Positions 1 through 9,332 of a stretch of DNA of 52,302 nucleotides are shown here, piece by piece (the first letter of the stretch is position 1; each line of letters begins with the position of its first letter). The notes beneath the pieces are model-generated. The model had not been told where the DNA came from. It saw only the letters and a program-made list of their open reading frames with translations, and made no database searches. Made by a program: the position numbers and the translations under genes. Where the stretch lies: positions 1 through 52,302 of the forward strand of contig KV425646.1 in assembly GCA_001632425.1 (NCBI GenBank). Direction: 5' to 3'. The DNA comes from Neolentinus lepideus HHB14362 ss-1. Taxonomy: Eukaryota > Basidiomycota > Agaricomycetes > Gloeophyllales > Gloeophyllaceae.

Positions 1-770
1 CGCAAGACTGAGATCTGAAGTGTGTGGTGAAGATAACTTGTTGTACAGACAGTAAAGTAATGGCTTAAATACAAAAGAAAGACTACTCCGTGTCCGATCC
101 TATCTACCTACTACGGCGAATTGTGCCTCTGCTCAGCCTCACATCCATACGACTTGTACTGCCTCGCTCCTAATCCACATGCGCTCTGCGACCAATAACC
201 TGCGCGACCAACTCTAGCACGCGCGCCGCTCCGCGGACGGGAGCCAGTCGGGTGCGTCTTGACTTTGCGTTAGGGCGCGCCTCTTCGATAATCCGGGGGC
301 GGGCTATGCTGCCGATGCTAGCGCGATGCTGCCGAAAGAGGGATAAAGGGCGGGGCCGCTCTATGGTGCGGCGGTGTCGTGATAGCCGTGGTCGCACCAT
401 GTGTCGATGCGCACTGCACGCATAAGGAAAGTCGCGCCAATAGAACTTGCGCTGATCCGAGGCGACGGCGGGCTGTACGCCATATGGAAAGGCGCCCTGA
501 GACACCGCCTCGGTTCGGACCGCAGTAAGAACGCCGGCCGACGCCTGCCGAAATGCCGATGACTCGACTGAATGACGCCCGACGTCCGAGCTACCAAGGA
601 GCCGTCCTAAGTCCGCCGAGGAGCCGAGAGCCTTGTCGCTGGTGCGTAGGGTCGCTAGTGCGCAGAGTACCGACAGTGCGCTATTGAGTCGCTAAGTCGC
701 CGTTCCCACGAAGCGCGCAGAATCACCCTAAGTCGCATTTTCTGGGGTCAGAAGCCAACGGGGCCTATCA
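1..770 (-). mobile_element. LTR family 1, copy A (cut by window edge)
   Basis: This stretch matches 45803-46573 and the distal part of 49197-50508 almost base for base in the same orientation. It ends at 770 with the same TATCA terminus as the other copies, and its other end lies outside the window. It is read as an LTR of a retrotransposon because the full copies have TG...CA ends with a TGATA/TATCA terminal inverted repeat. The strand is inferred from a TATTTAAG box and CT-rich leader that read on the complementary strand. A 111-codon arginine-rich frame (170-505, minus) lies inside it. There is no recognisable polymerase or integrase. Confidence 0.8.
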
Positions 771-1405
771 ACGGAGTAGTCGTTCTTGTGTATTTAAGCC
801 ATTACTTTACTGGCTGTACAACAAGTTATCTTCACCACACTCTTCAGATCTCAGTCTTGCGTCAGAGCTTTCTTTCTAAGTCCGTCTTGCGACTCGCATT
901 TAGGTACTCTTGCGTACCTCCAACTTCACCCAGAGATAGTGACAGAGTACACCAGCGTAGCGTCGCTGTTCGTAAGTCACCCCTTATATGTTCCCTTCTC
1001 CAAGACAGCCTCGTGTGCTGTAGCATAGTGCTAATCAGAGTCGATATACGTCCGAGTTAGAGATAGCGACTACCAGTAGCGCTCCACTATAGAGCATCGA
1101 AGACCACATAGCGCCGAACAGGAGGACTATCGTACAGCGCCCATACAGCGCCGTGCATATAGCGCTACATAGCGCATAGCGTCGCCTTCATTCCACAGAC
1201 TGCCGCCGAGTAGCGACTTGGCGCCAACCTTCCTTTAGCCCCACCTATACGTCTCACCTACACCCATCCCCTCCGAACTATATTACCCTTCGCTACCCCG
1301 GGCCTCGCAGCCATCTGACACCAAGGGCTTTGGTGTTTGCTTTGTGGTTGTGTCTACACTTTAGGTCTCATTTCCGCGGGTTTCATCATGTGTCTGTGCG
1401 TATCA
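771..1405 (+). mobile_element. LTR family 1, inverted 5' part
   Basis: The segment is the reverse complement of the first ~635 bp of the full LTR at 45258. It begins exactly where copy A ends (770/771) and finishes at 1405 with the TATCA terminus. The simplest reading is that copy A inserted into an older LTR of the same family lying in the opposite orientation, so that the rest of the older LTR lies left of the window. A TATTTAAG box at about 791-798 is followed by a pyrimidine-rich leader, which looks like the LTR promoter. Confidence 0.8.
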
Positions 1406-2193
1406 CCGAGGACCTAATGGACCCCAGGGAGGGCATGGATTACTCCATATTATCACACTTTGTCATGTATTTAGATGTATTTCACAGCGAGATACAGATA
1501 TTGAGAAGGTATGGGTGAGATCTACGGTAATCCCTGCCAAACACAGAGAAGTTTTATAGTACCACTTCTCGATTACCCGCAATTCCACCACAAATAAATC
1601 TCAAAGATTCGCAGGCAATCTCTGACAATCGCTGGCTATCTTGTCGATTTTGACTGGGCTTGAGTTGCAGCGCCGGGGCCGTGCATCGGAATGGCACCTT
1701 GGTGGCGGCACTAGCGAAAGTCGAACATCGTGCGATGGCGGCGACTCTGGCTGCACTCTTTGCCCGTGCTGAGCCAACTCGACTTCCATCTCTGTCATTA
1801 ATGGCTGATATTCAGCACTACGTGCACCTTACGGAGCGGTGCAATTCAGCTCGGTCAACACCGACTTGATGTATTTGGTAGCGGGCGGAGTTACCATAAG
1901 AGGGGAGGGCGGGACTCCCTTACGCCACATGTAGTAAAAATACCCGTTGCGCTGTCCGTAACCAACATCAAATAAGAATAGATAAGTTACTCGGGAACGG
2001 ACTGTCTTAGGACTGTCGTCTCCCAGTAACTTATTTGTTCTGGAGCTACCAAGAGAATGATCTTATACTGATAAATAATGATCAGTAGTAAGTGCCAAAT
2101 AAGAATGTATTATACATGGTCCATCGTAATATCATAATCAAGTCCGTACTAGCATCTCCAATTCTCGGCGCAATGTCCATCTACACAACCAAT
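1406..2193. other. Intergenic, no gene seen
   Basis: No reading frame here has homology, splice structure or composition that I recognise. An imperfect inverted repeat (ATAAGTTACT near 1981 and AGTAACTTAT near 2025) could be a decayed element. It lies between the nested LTRs and the 3' end of the secreted-protein gene. Confidence 0.4.
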
Positions 2194-2913
2194 TTAACGC
2201 AGAATGCGCAGCCCGCTCCCGGGCCAGAGAAAGAGGATGCTGGTTATTGCTGCACCCCAGAATGCCCCAGATGGCCCCCACATAGCCGAAGCACTGGATA
2301 TACTGTGAGCAGCTACAGTATTCGTACCAACCGAAGATAGCCATTGGCTATAGTCCAGAACCGATCCAGTTGAGGTGGGGGCAACGGATGTAATGAGAGC
2401 GAAGGAGGGGGTAAAGGTGTCCTGGACTACGATCGTGGCGCCAGCGGCATTAGTCGTCGTGTACTGGTAAGGAATGGCGCCAGTGCCGGGCGTAGCACCA
2501 GGTTGGCCCACGACCATGGGTGGGGTCGTTGTCGTTGTCGTTGTCGGGGTCGTCTGGACGAGTGGAGTAGTGGTCGTAGGCGCGGTCGTCGTGGGAGCAG
2601 TGGTCGTGGGGGTAGTGGTCGTGGCCGTGTATGGTAGGGTCTCACTATGCGCCACCTCGTGTTCAGATGGTACCAATGCGACGATAAATCTATACGTACA
2701 GTGTCCGAGTAGTCGGAAGCCCTAAAAGGTCGGTGGTGACTGTAATTATTTCAACAATCGACGTCAAAGGGTTGTTGCTATCGACAGGTCCCAAGTCAGG
2801 TAATTGCTCTGCCGGAAAACGAGAAACACTCACGGATCGGGGATCGTCAGAGTTTCCTGAGCCCGAACAAAGCTGAGCAGCGTCAGAACGAAACATAGTA
2901 CGTGCGGTAGCAT
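2194..2913 (-). CDS. Small secreted Thr-rich, probably GPI-anchored protein
   Basis: Three exons: 2913-2834, 2777-2700 and 2644-2194, giving 202 residues. Both introns are 55-56 bp, and the first has a clear CTGAC branch site. Residues 1-18 are a signal peptide (MLPHVLC..LLSFVRA) followed by Gln-Glu. Then come a short hydrophobic beta-type stretch (VEIITVTTD), a run of about 40 residues that is mostly Thr and Pro, a conserved-looking block (VQDTFTPSF, LDYSQWL, VGTNTVAA), and a moderately hydrophobic tail that may direct GPI attachment. From memory of Agaricomycete proteomes this is a recurring family of unknown function; the wall or surface location is inferred. Upstream of the start is a (GTC)n trinucleotide run at about 2938-2960. 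Confidence 0.7.
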
Positions 2914-3354
2914 GCTGGCGCTGTGCGCAGAGCTCTGCGTCGTCGTCGTCGTCGTCGTCGGTGGTAAAGAACCTATTCTCAGACCAAGCAATGCGACTGC
3001 GCAAACGGCGTACAGTATGTGACGTCACATTCTGTCACGTCTCTGCGATAAGTCACGGGAGGTTATTCCAGGCCTTTGGGAATAATTTTAATTTTAATTT
3101 AAATAATCGCTGTTGTGAATAGTCATATCTCCCGTTTCTGTCACATTGTCACAGTACTCCCACGTTTTTGCCTTAATAAAGAAGCTGTCCCGGAATATAT
3201 TCAGACTCCGCCAATCGAATTTGGTTGTCTCTTGTATTTTTCGATGATAGATGGATTCCGGCTCTGCTATCGATTGAGCGTTTCCGGCTCGCTCTTTACG
3301 CTCCCTTCTCCTCGATATTTCTCTTCGTCGCTACAGCGTGCTGTAAAGAAGAGA
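2914..3354. promoter_or_regulatory. Divergent upstream region of secreted-protein gene and OLA1
   Basis: The 441 bp between two head-to-head start codons must hold both promoters. It contains a GTC-repeat tract (2938-2960), an AT-rich patch (AATTTTAATTTTAATTTAAA, 3084-3103) and a CT-rich leader before the OLA1 start at 3355. I see no defined binding site. Confidence 0.4.
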
Positions 3355-5139
3355 ATGCCGCCAAAAAAGGCCCCTGTGCAGGAGAAAAAGTCCATTCTTG
3401 GGCGTCCCTCGAACAATCTCAAGGTCGGGATCGTAGGTCTGTTTCAATTTGATTCACGATCCTCGCCGACACTCAGTTTTTCATTCATAGGTTTGCCCAA
3501 CGTCGGCAAATCATCTTTTTTCAACGTCCTGTCCGACACTGGTAGGTCATGAAAATTTCGCGTGCAAGACCCAGTGAGTAACACGTGTGCAAATTTCAAG
3601 ATTTGGGAAAAGCGGCCAATTTCCCCTACGCGACCATAAATCCCGAAGAGGCCCGCATTCCTGTCCCGGATCCCCGTTTCGACTGGCTTTGCGAGTCGTA
3701 CAAGCCGACATCAAAAGTACCCGCTTTTCTGACTTGCATTGACATTGCAGGGTTAACAGCCGTATGCCCGCCCTCAGCGCTCGTTTGTTCTTGTGGCTGA
3801 GGATATAGGATACAGGGAGCGTCAACGGGTGCTGGTCTTGGCAACGCCTTCTTGTCGCACGTCCGCGCAGTCGATGGTATCTTCCAGGTCGTCCGCGCCT
3901 TCGATGATGCGGAGGTTATCCACGTCGAGGGCGATGTTGATCCTCTCCGTGACATGGAGATCATTCAGACGGAGCTGCGCTTGAAGGACATTGAATGGGT
4001 CGAGAAACATCTTGAAGGTCTTAAACGTGGCGGGCGTTCCTTAGGAAACACTTCTCTGGCCGACAAGGCAAAGAAGGAGGAGATTGTGAGTGCCTGTGTG
4101 TTCTGCATCGGCATCCATTTCTGACAGTATGTAAGGCTACTGTAGAGAAAGTTCTGAAGACTATTACTGATGAGAGCAAAGATGTGCGGAAAGCGGAGTG
4201 GACAAATAAAGAGGTAAGTAATACTTGTTGACGTCGATTCATTTGTCTGTCCCCTCCTTTTTATGATGATAAAGAGCCCTAGTGCTCGATTTTTATAACC
4301 CAGCTCGTCGAGGCGGGAGTAACGCCCCATATTCTATGAGATAACTTTAATATCTGATCACCTTCGCCATTGTTTGAATCATTATCGTTATATCCGTCCA
4401 ACAGGAACAAACTAACGTCAAGTTCTGTTAGATTGATGTCGTCAACAGCATGCAACTCCTCACCGCCAAACCTGTCACCTACTTGGTTAACCTGAGCGAG
4501 AAGGACTACATCCGGAAGAAGAACAAGTGGTCAGTATCTCCTCTGTATAACTAGTTCTGTCCTATTCATCTTGTTCTGCTCGTATCCTCGAAGGCTTCCG
4601 AAAATTAAGGCCTGGATTGATCAGAATAACCCCGGCGACCCACTCATCCCCTTCTCAGTGTCTTTGGAGGAGCGTCTCGCTCAGCTATCACCCGAAGAGA
4701 AAGAGGAAGAGCAGAAGAAGATTGGTGCCCCCAGCGCTCTCGGGAAGATCACTAACGCAGGTTATCAGATGCTCGACGTAAGCGACCGTCGTTACTCACT
4801 GGACGACTCGCTGACTCTAATTTGTCTAGCTAATCCGGTACTTCACATGTGGTCCCGATGAAGTCCGTGCGTGGACCATCCGAAGGGGGACTAAGGCGCC
4901 CCAGGCAGCTGGTGTGATCCATTCGGACTTCGAGAACAAGTTCATTTGCGGTGAAATAATGTCATATGGCGATTTGAAGGAGCACGGCAGTGAAGCCGCC
5001 GTCAAGGCCGCAGGCAAGCTGAGGCAGCAAGGGAAGCCCTACGAAAGTACGTCCCATACCTTTGGTGTGCAGTTCGGAATACTTAAAACTACCTGTAGTG
5101 CAAGACGGTGATATTGCCTATTGGAAGGCGGGCGGTTGA
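3355..5139 (+). CDS. OLA1: Obg-like ATPase OLA1/YchF
   Basis: Nine exons: 3355-3436, 3491-3541, 3601-3761, 3816-4085, 4136-4213, 4432-4529, 4594-4777, 4830-5046 and 5099-5139. They encode 393 residues, the usual length. The P-loop GLPNVGKSS follows an N-terminal [12 protein letters not shown] start. Switch II is DIAGLTAGAS, and NLSEKD replaces the GTPase NKxD motif, which is typical of this ATP-preferring branch. The coiled-coil insertion (residues ~130-230) and C-terminal TGS domain ([26 protein letters not shown]) are complete. The family is a cytosolic, ribosome-associated P-loop NTPase involved in translation and stress control. Intron 5 (4214-4431, 218 bp) is four times longer than the others. 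All reading phases agree. Confidence 0.97.
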
Positions 5140-5282
5140 GTCAGGTTACTAGAACCAAGCAGTATATAACCCTGGTATAAACTCTGTATGTTAGCATTGT
5201 ATCGATGAATTATTACGTCTCAGACTTTATACTAGTCTATGCATTGTCGTGAGTGTCAGTGTCCAGTAGTGCCCCCTCTCAC

Positions 5283-5983
5283 GGCGGGCAAAGCATGTGT
5301 CGCGGTGGCGCAGAAATTCGACATCATGTCGACTCAACTGTCGAATTCCTCCGGCAGTGTGCTTCCGAGATGCCGCGGCAGCCACCCGGGTGACGCCCGT
5401 AAGAACCACGTGCTCTCCCGGCCTGCCGGAGGAATTCGACAGGTGAGAGGACCCCTGAAAATACCCATGGATGTCATATACCAGTTTGAGTAAAAATGGC
5501 CCTCAGACGGCCGGCGGGTCAGATAAATTCGAGTAAAAGTGACTGGTCTGGGGATGTTCCGGAGAAGAAGTCGGATACCATATTCGAGTAAAGCTGGGGC
5601 CCGGACCGATAGGTTGGATTCGGTTCGAGTAAATTATAGGGCACCGCCACAAGTCTGCCACAATGTTTCGGAAGAATCGGAACTGCTCACTCGGTTGATG
5701 TGGCTGTCTGTGGCAATTGCAACTGTTGATTGTCCTCAACATGTGGGAGTTGCCACAGACCACTCCACGCAAGCTGATAGGATCTGTGTTCAAGCAGAAG
5801 CTTAGGAGAGCTCTGTAGATAGCTCGGGGAATTTTCTGTAATATTTTATGAATTTTTCGCATTTTTTTTAATGTCAGATACAATGTTCGAGTAAAAATGG
5901 GGCAAATTCAGGGGTCCTCAGGTGAGTCGACATGATGTCGAATTTCTGTGCCACCACGTGATTCAACACATGCTTTGCCCACC
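5283..5983. mobile_element. Inverted-repeat non-autonomous DNA element
   Basis: The arms 5283-5335 and 5926-5983 are inverted copies of each other; the block AGAAATTCGACATCATGTCG is shared exactly. The similarity continues inward to a shared GAGGACCCCTGAA block, giving arms of about 80 bp. The left arm is interrupted by a 105-bp palindrome (5338-5442). Just inside, the motif TTCGAGTAAA (or TTTGAGTAAA) is repeated four times on the same strand at about 5485, 5528, 5583 and 5624, and again at 5885 by the right arm. That arrangement is what subterminal transposase-binding repeats look like. A hairpin (GTCTGTGGCAA/TTGCCACAGAC) lies near 5710-5763. No transposase frame is present. The element sits 143 bp after the OLA1 stop. 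Confidence 0.75.
5338..5442. repeat. 105-bp palindromic insertion with 20-bp perfect ends
   Basis: CTGTCGAATTCCTCCGGCAG (5338-5357) is repeated as its exact reverse complement at 5423-5442, with 65 bp between. It splits the left arm of the larger inverted-repeat element, as comparison with the uninterrupted right arm shows. Its ends resemble the TGTCGAATT block of the host element, so it may be a relative or a rearranged end rather than an unrelated insertion. Confidence 0.75.
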
Positions 5984-7043
5984 ATGTCTGTTGCTTGCTT
6001 CATATGTGAGGACACTTACGTTGTCCCTGGTCAGCTTTCTGTTGATACACAAGATATCCGCAAATTTTTGTATGCTCTCTGCCATGAATATGAAGCAACT
6101 TGGTTGATAGGTCAATTCTGCTGTCCCTCGTATTCCCATGTTCACGATTGTGATTTGAGCATAGGAGATTTTTGGACACTGCTTCTTGGTTGCTCCTGCC
6201 ACCCCTTGGCATGGGCATACTGCAATGTTCGAGCAGTCGCACCCCTTCAATCTGGCCCACCAATGAAGTATATAGTAATTCGAGTTTCCTCGATGCAAAA
6301 GCATGGCTTATAATAATGTAGTCTAGGGGTGTGGTGGCTGAGTGGATGTGCCAGTCTGTCCCTGGGTCTGTTTTGGCAGATGCTGGTGATGATAGAGTTG
6401 AATGAGCTAACCCAGGAAAATGGCACAAGCTGGAATTGAACCAGTGACCTCCCGTATCGTGCTGTGGTGCTCTTACCACTGAGCTATTGTGTGGTAGTCA
6501 AGCTCTGACTATAAGTTTCTTTAACTTTGAATTTGTCAGAGTGTCCAGGGCCTTGTACCCCATCACCGTATGCCGAGGAGGGAGTGCATATGCCATATTG
6601 TGGCATGCAGCCCCATGGCCAGGTTGGTGTCGAAGGTGAGCATGCCATGGACGAGCCTCCTGCAAGACCCTCAAAGCCTGAAGATCGTGCGTAATGTGCT
6701 GGTGCTATGGTCAGGTAAGATACTTTGTCTCCTTCATTTTAACATCATCATACAAATGTTTGTGTACTTATGTACCTTGTCTCATTCATTACGGGATGGA
6801 GGCTCATTATGCCCAGTACACGCGGATGCTATTTTCATCGATCATGTAATGTATATAGTTATGAAATACTAGGGCCTAAGTCTATGCTCTATAGTACAAG
6901 CGGTAATGAGGTACTGAGCATCTGGGGAAGGTCTGTCACAAAGGTTCAACACACATTCACGGATCTGGCAATAGATCAGATATGATCTAGCAGATCGTTC
7001 CGATTATCCGAATAGATCCAGCATGCAGATGGTCAGTAGGCGC
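5984..7043. other. Intergenic repeat-rich DNA
   Basis: Apart from the tRNA-like sequence at 6423-6493 I recognise nothing that codes. The short open frames show no splice-consistent extension or familiar motif. The segment lies between the inverted-repeat element and the solo LTR of family 2. Confidence 0.35.
6423..6493 (-). ncRNA. tRNA-like sequence, probable SINE head
   Basis: On the minus strand an A-box (TAGCTCAGTGGTAAGAGC) is followed about 30 nt later by a B-box (GGTTCAATTCC) inside a CTGG/CCAG T-stem. The D-stem GCTC/GAGC pairs, and five of seven acceptor pairs (CACAA/TTGTG) are present. The anticodon stem does not pair, so this is not a working tRNA. An intact internal pol III promoter on a decayed tRNA body is the usual head of a SINE. 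The body would extend towards lower coordinates, but I could not define its tail. Confidence 0.5.
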
Positions 7044-8424
7044 TGACAGGCTACAACACACAACAACCACCAAAAACACCTAGAAAACGCAGAGGGAACT
7101 CCATCTAATAGTGTCAGTAGTCGAAGGGCAGAAGGGTAAAGCTCGGGGGAGGTGAGGAATGCAAAACAGAACACTAAATGGCACCGTATATCTCTTTGTG
7201 AGTAGACCCGGACACTCTTCAACTCTTCTAACTCCCTAACTCTCTTACTGTACGCGTTTCGGCGCCGACTCAGCGCTTCTCAGAGGGTCCTCGGAGCCGG
7301 GCTAGACCAGCTGTTCTTTTCGGGGACTCGGACGATAATCGGACGATAGACTGACAGGTTCCTCCACGTCGGAGGACTTCGATGATGCAATAAGAGGGAA
7401 CGCCGGTGCAGAAGACGCAGGGAGAACGCAATAGAGACGATAAACGCAGAGGTAAATGCAAGACCTCACGCCGAGGTCTTCTTAGAACGCAATTCAGACG
7501 CAACGAGACTTTGAGATGTGAACTGTGAGGTAAAATTTGCTGCCGGAAAGGAATATATAGGACACCTAAAGTACTAAGTGACCCAAAGTCTAAGAAAACG
7601 CTAAGTCCGAGACCGCCTAACGCTCCATGCGTCTACAATCAGAAAATACAACCAGCAATGCGCCGCTGAGTCTCGCTAAACTCCCAAGCCGCTCGCCAAT
7701 CGTCCACCGCATACCGCTCTCATTCCGAAGCACTCTAGGTGGGTCAGGAACCGCTGCCCCAGGGAAGATCCTTCCATCTTGAGCCCGTACAGCGCCTCGG
7801 TGCATTTTGACGACTCGTGCTTGATGACCATCATCTCGAACTTCATAAGGAGGGCTGACTGAGTGTTGCGACGGCTCCGGACCGAAACGGTGGCCCACGG
7901 GATCCTATCGTACGACGACCAATGAACGCCGAGTTATTGTGAGGTCGGACGGAAGGTAAGATCAGCTGGTTTGCGTCAGGAAGGCCGATATGAGTGACTC
8001 AGCGTGTTTCGGTGCTTGATGGATGCACCGAGTGCTGCGACTCATTGCCGCGGAGAGAGTAGGCTGAGTTCCGGAGGTTCCAAGGATCGTCGTATTGTGT
8101 GGAAGAGGCAGGGTGTTCAGAAAGCATCGCCGATGCCATCGGTTCCATCATCCGAGCGCATAAGCAACATTCGACAACCTCGGCGAATCCTGAGTCATCG
8201 AATTGAGTCCCTGAATAGCACTGACAGGCATGCGGCGCGACGAAGTGTCCACTGCTCGGTGGTGATGTCAGTATCCGGAGGTGCGCGTCCTCGGGGATCG
8301 CCGATGTATTGAGTCGTAGCTCGGTGAACGCTCGGAGATTCGTCGGTGATCTCGGCGCTTTCCGCATCGTGTCGAACACGCCGAAAACGCGTTTTCAGAG
8401 GCTAGCGATGCTGGAGGCCTATCA
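7044..8424 (-). mobile_element. Solo LTR, family 2
   Basis: A 1381-bp unit starts TGACAGGC and ends GGCCTATCA, so its ends form an imperfect inverted repeat. It is flanked on both sides by GCGC (7040-7043 and 8425-8428), a 4-bp target duplication. A second copy lies inverted at 47238-48643, and its first ~175 bp recur at 48754-48930. On the minus strand a TATATATTCC box (about 7546-7555) is followed by a CT-rich leader and repeated TTGCGT motifs, which suggests minus as the transcribed strand. No internal retrotransposon region is attached, so it is a solo LTR left by recombination. Confidence 0.75.
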
Positions 8425-8428
8425 GCGC

Positions 8429-9332
8429 GAGGCCTCTTAGGCCCATTTTTGTCATCGATCAAAGGGCCTTGATGGCCTGTCAGAGTTTCAAATGCCATTG
8501 CCAAAGGTGGTGGTGAATTGATCGAAATGGTACAGTATGTGTCGCAATGTGATTAATCAGTGGTGTAAACAACTGTATCTCATGGTCTTGCGGGAAGCAT
8601 TCATGATGCAAATAACTCCATGGGCTGCAACACTTGTCCTTTGGAGTTGGACTCAGTGGTGTATCCATACTGCAGGAGGGCAAATCGGTGGTTTCCCTGG
8701 TGCACATGGTCATCTTTGGAAGCTTCTTTCAGTATTCACGCTCTGTATTGATCCCACCATGTCACATCCTGCAAGCATCACTGTTTGCAAGCACATAAAC
8801 ATGAGCAGTCAGTGCTTCAGCTGTTGTCCGCCGCATCTGGGAGATGATGCAGTCCTCGAGAATCCCAATGAGCAGATGCAAAACAGTGATTCCAAAGCCT
8901 AAATGAACCGAGGCAATTGGTACCTTCTCATCTGGGTCGGTGACGACCACATCTCACACATGTTATCATAAGATATCTCATCTCTCCGAATCAACCAAGG
9001 CCACAGGGTCGACAAATTTTGCAAAAATTGATAGATACTACTCTGTATCAGACCCTTACCCAATCGAGCATGCAAATCTTGTTTTCTCCATTCACATCTG
9101 AGGGCCGCCGTGAGTCGCAATTTTGACTCTTTGCAGGTGATTTCCATCATCTTGGATCTGAGCTAACATAAGTGTTCAAGACCTCCCACAGTCTTACCTG
9201 ATGGCTGGATTCTTGACGCATCCACCAAGGTTCTCCTCTCCCCATTAATCAGAGTTAGTGGGGCTCACATATACAAGTGGTATTAGAATGAGCTATGCAT
9301 GGATTTACAGAATCCATCCCTAGGTTCAAGAC
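8429..9332. other. Intergenic, nothing recognised
   Basis: About 900 bp lie between the solo LTR and the P450 remnant. The open frames are short and mutually overlapping on both strands. No domain, repeat pair or RNA gene stands out. Confidence 0.35.

Noticed and set aside
170..505. 111-codon minus frame in LTR copy A as a host gene
   Set aside because: It recurs inside the other LTR copies and is biased to Arg/Pro from GC-rich composition; treated as part of the LTR, noted only as a finding.
2474..2725. Val-rich plus-strand frame
   Set aside because: It is the antisense shadow of the Thr-rich repeat of the secreted-protein gene.
6423..6493. Functional tRNA gene
   Set aside because: The anticodon stem does not pair and two acceptor pairs fail, so only a tRNA-like remnant is called.
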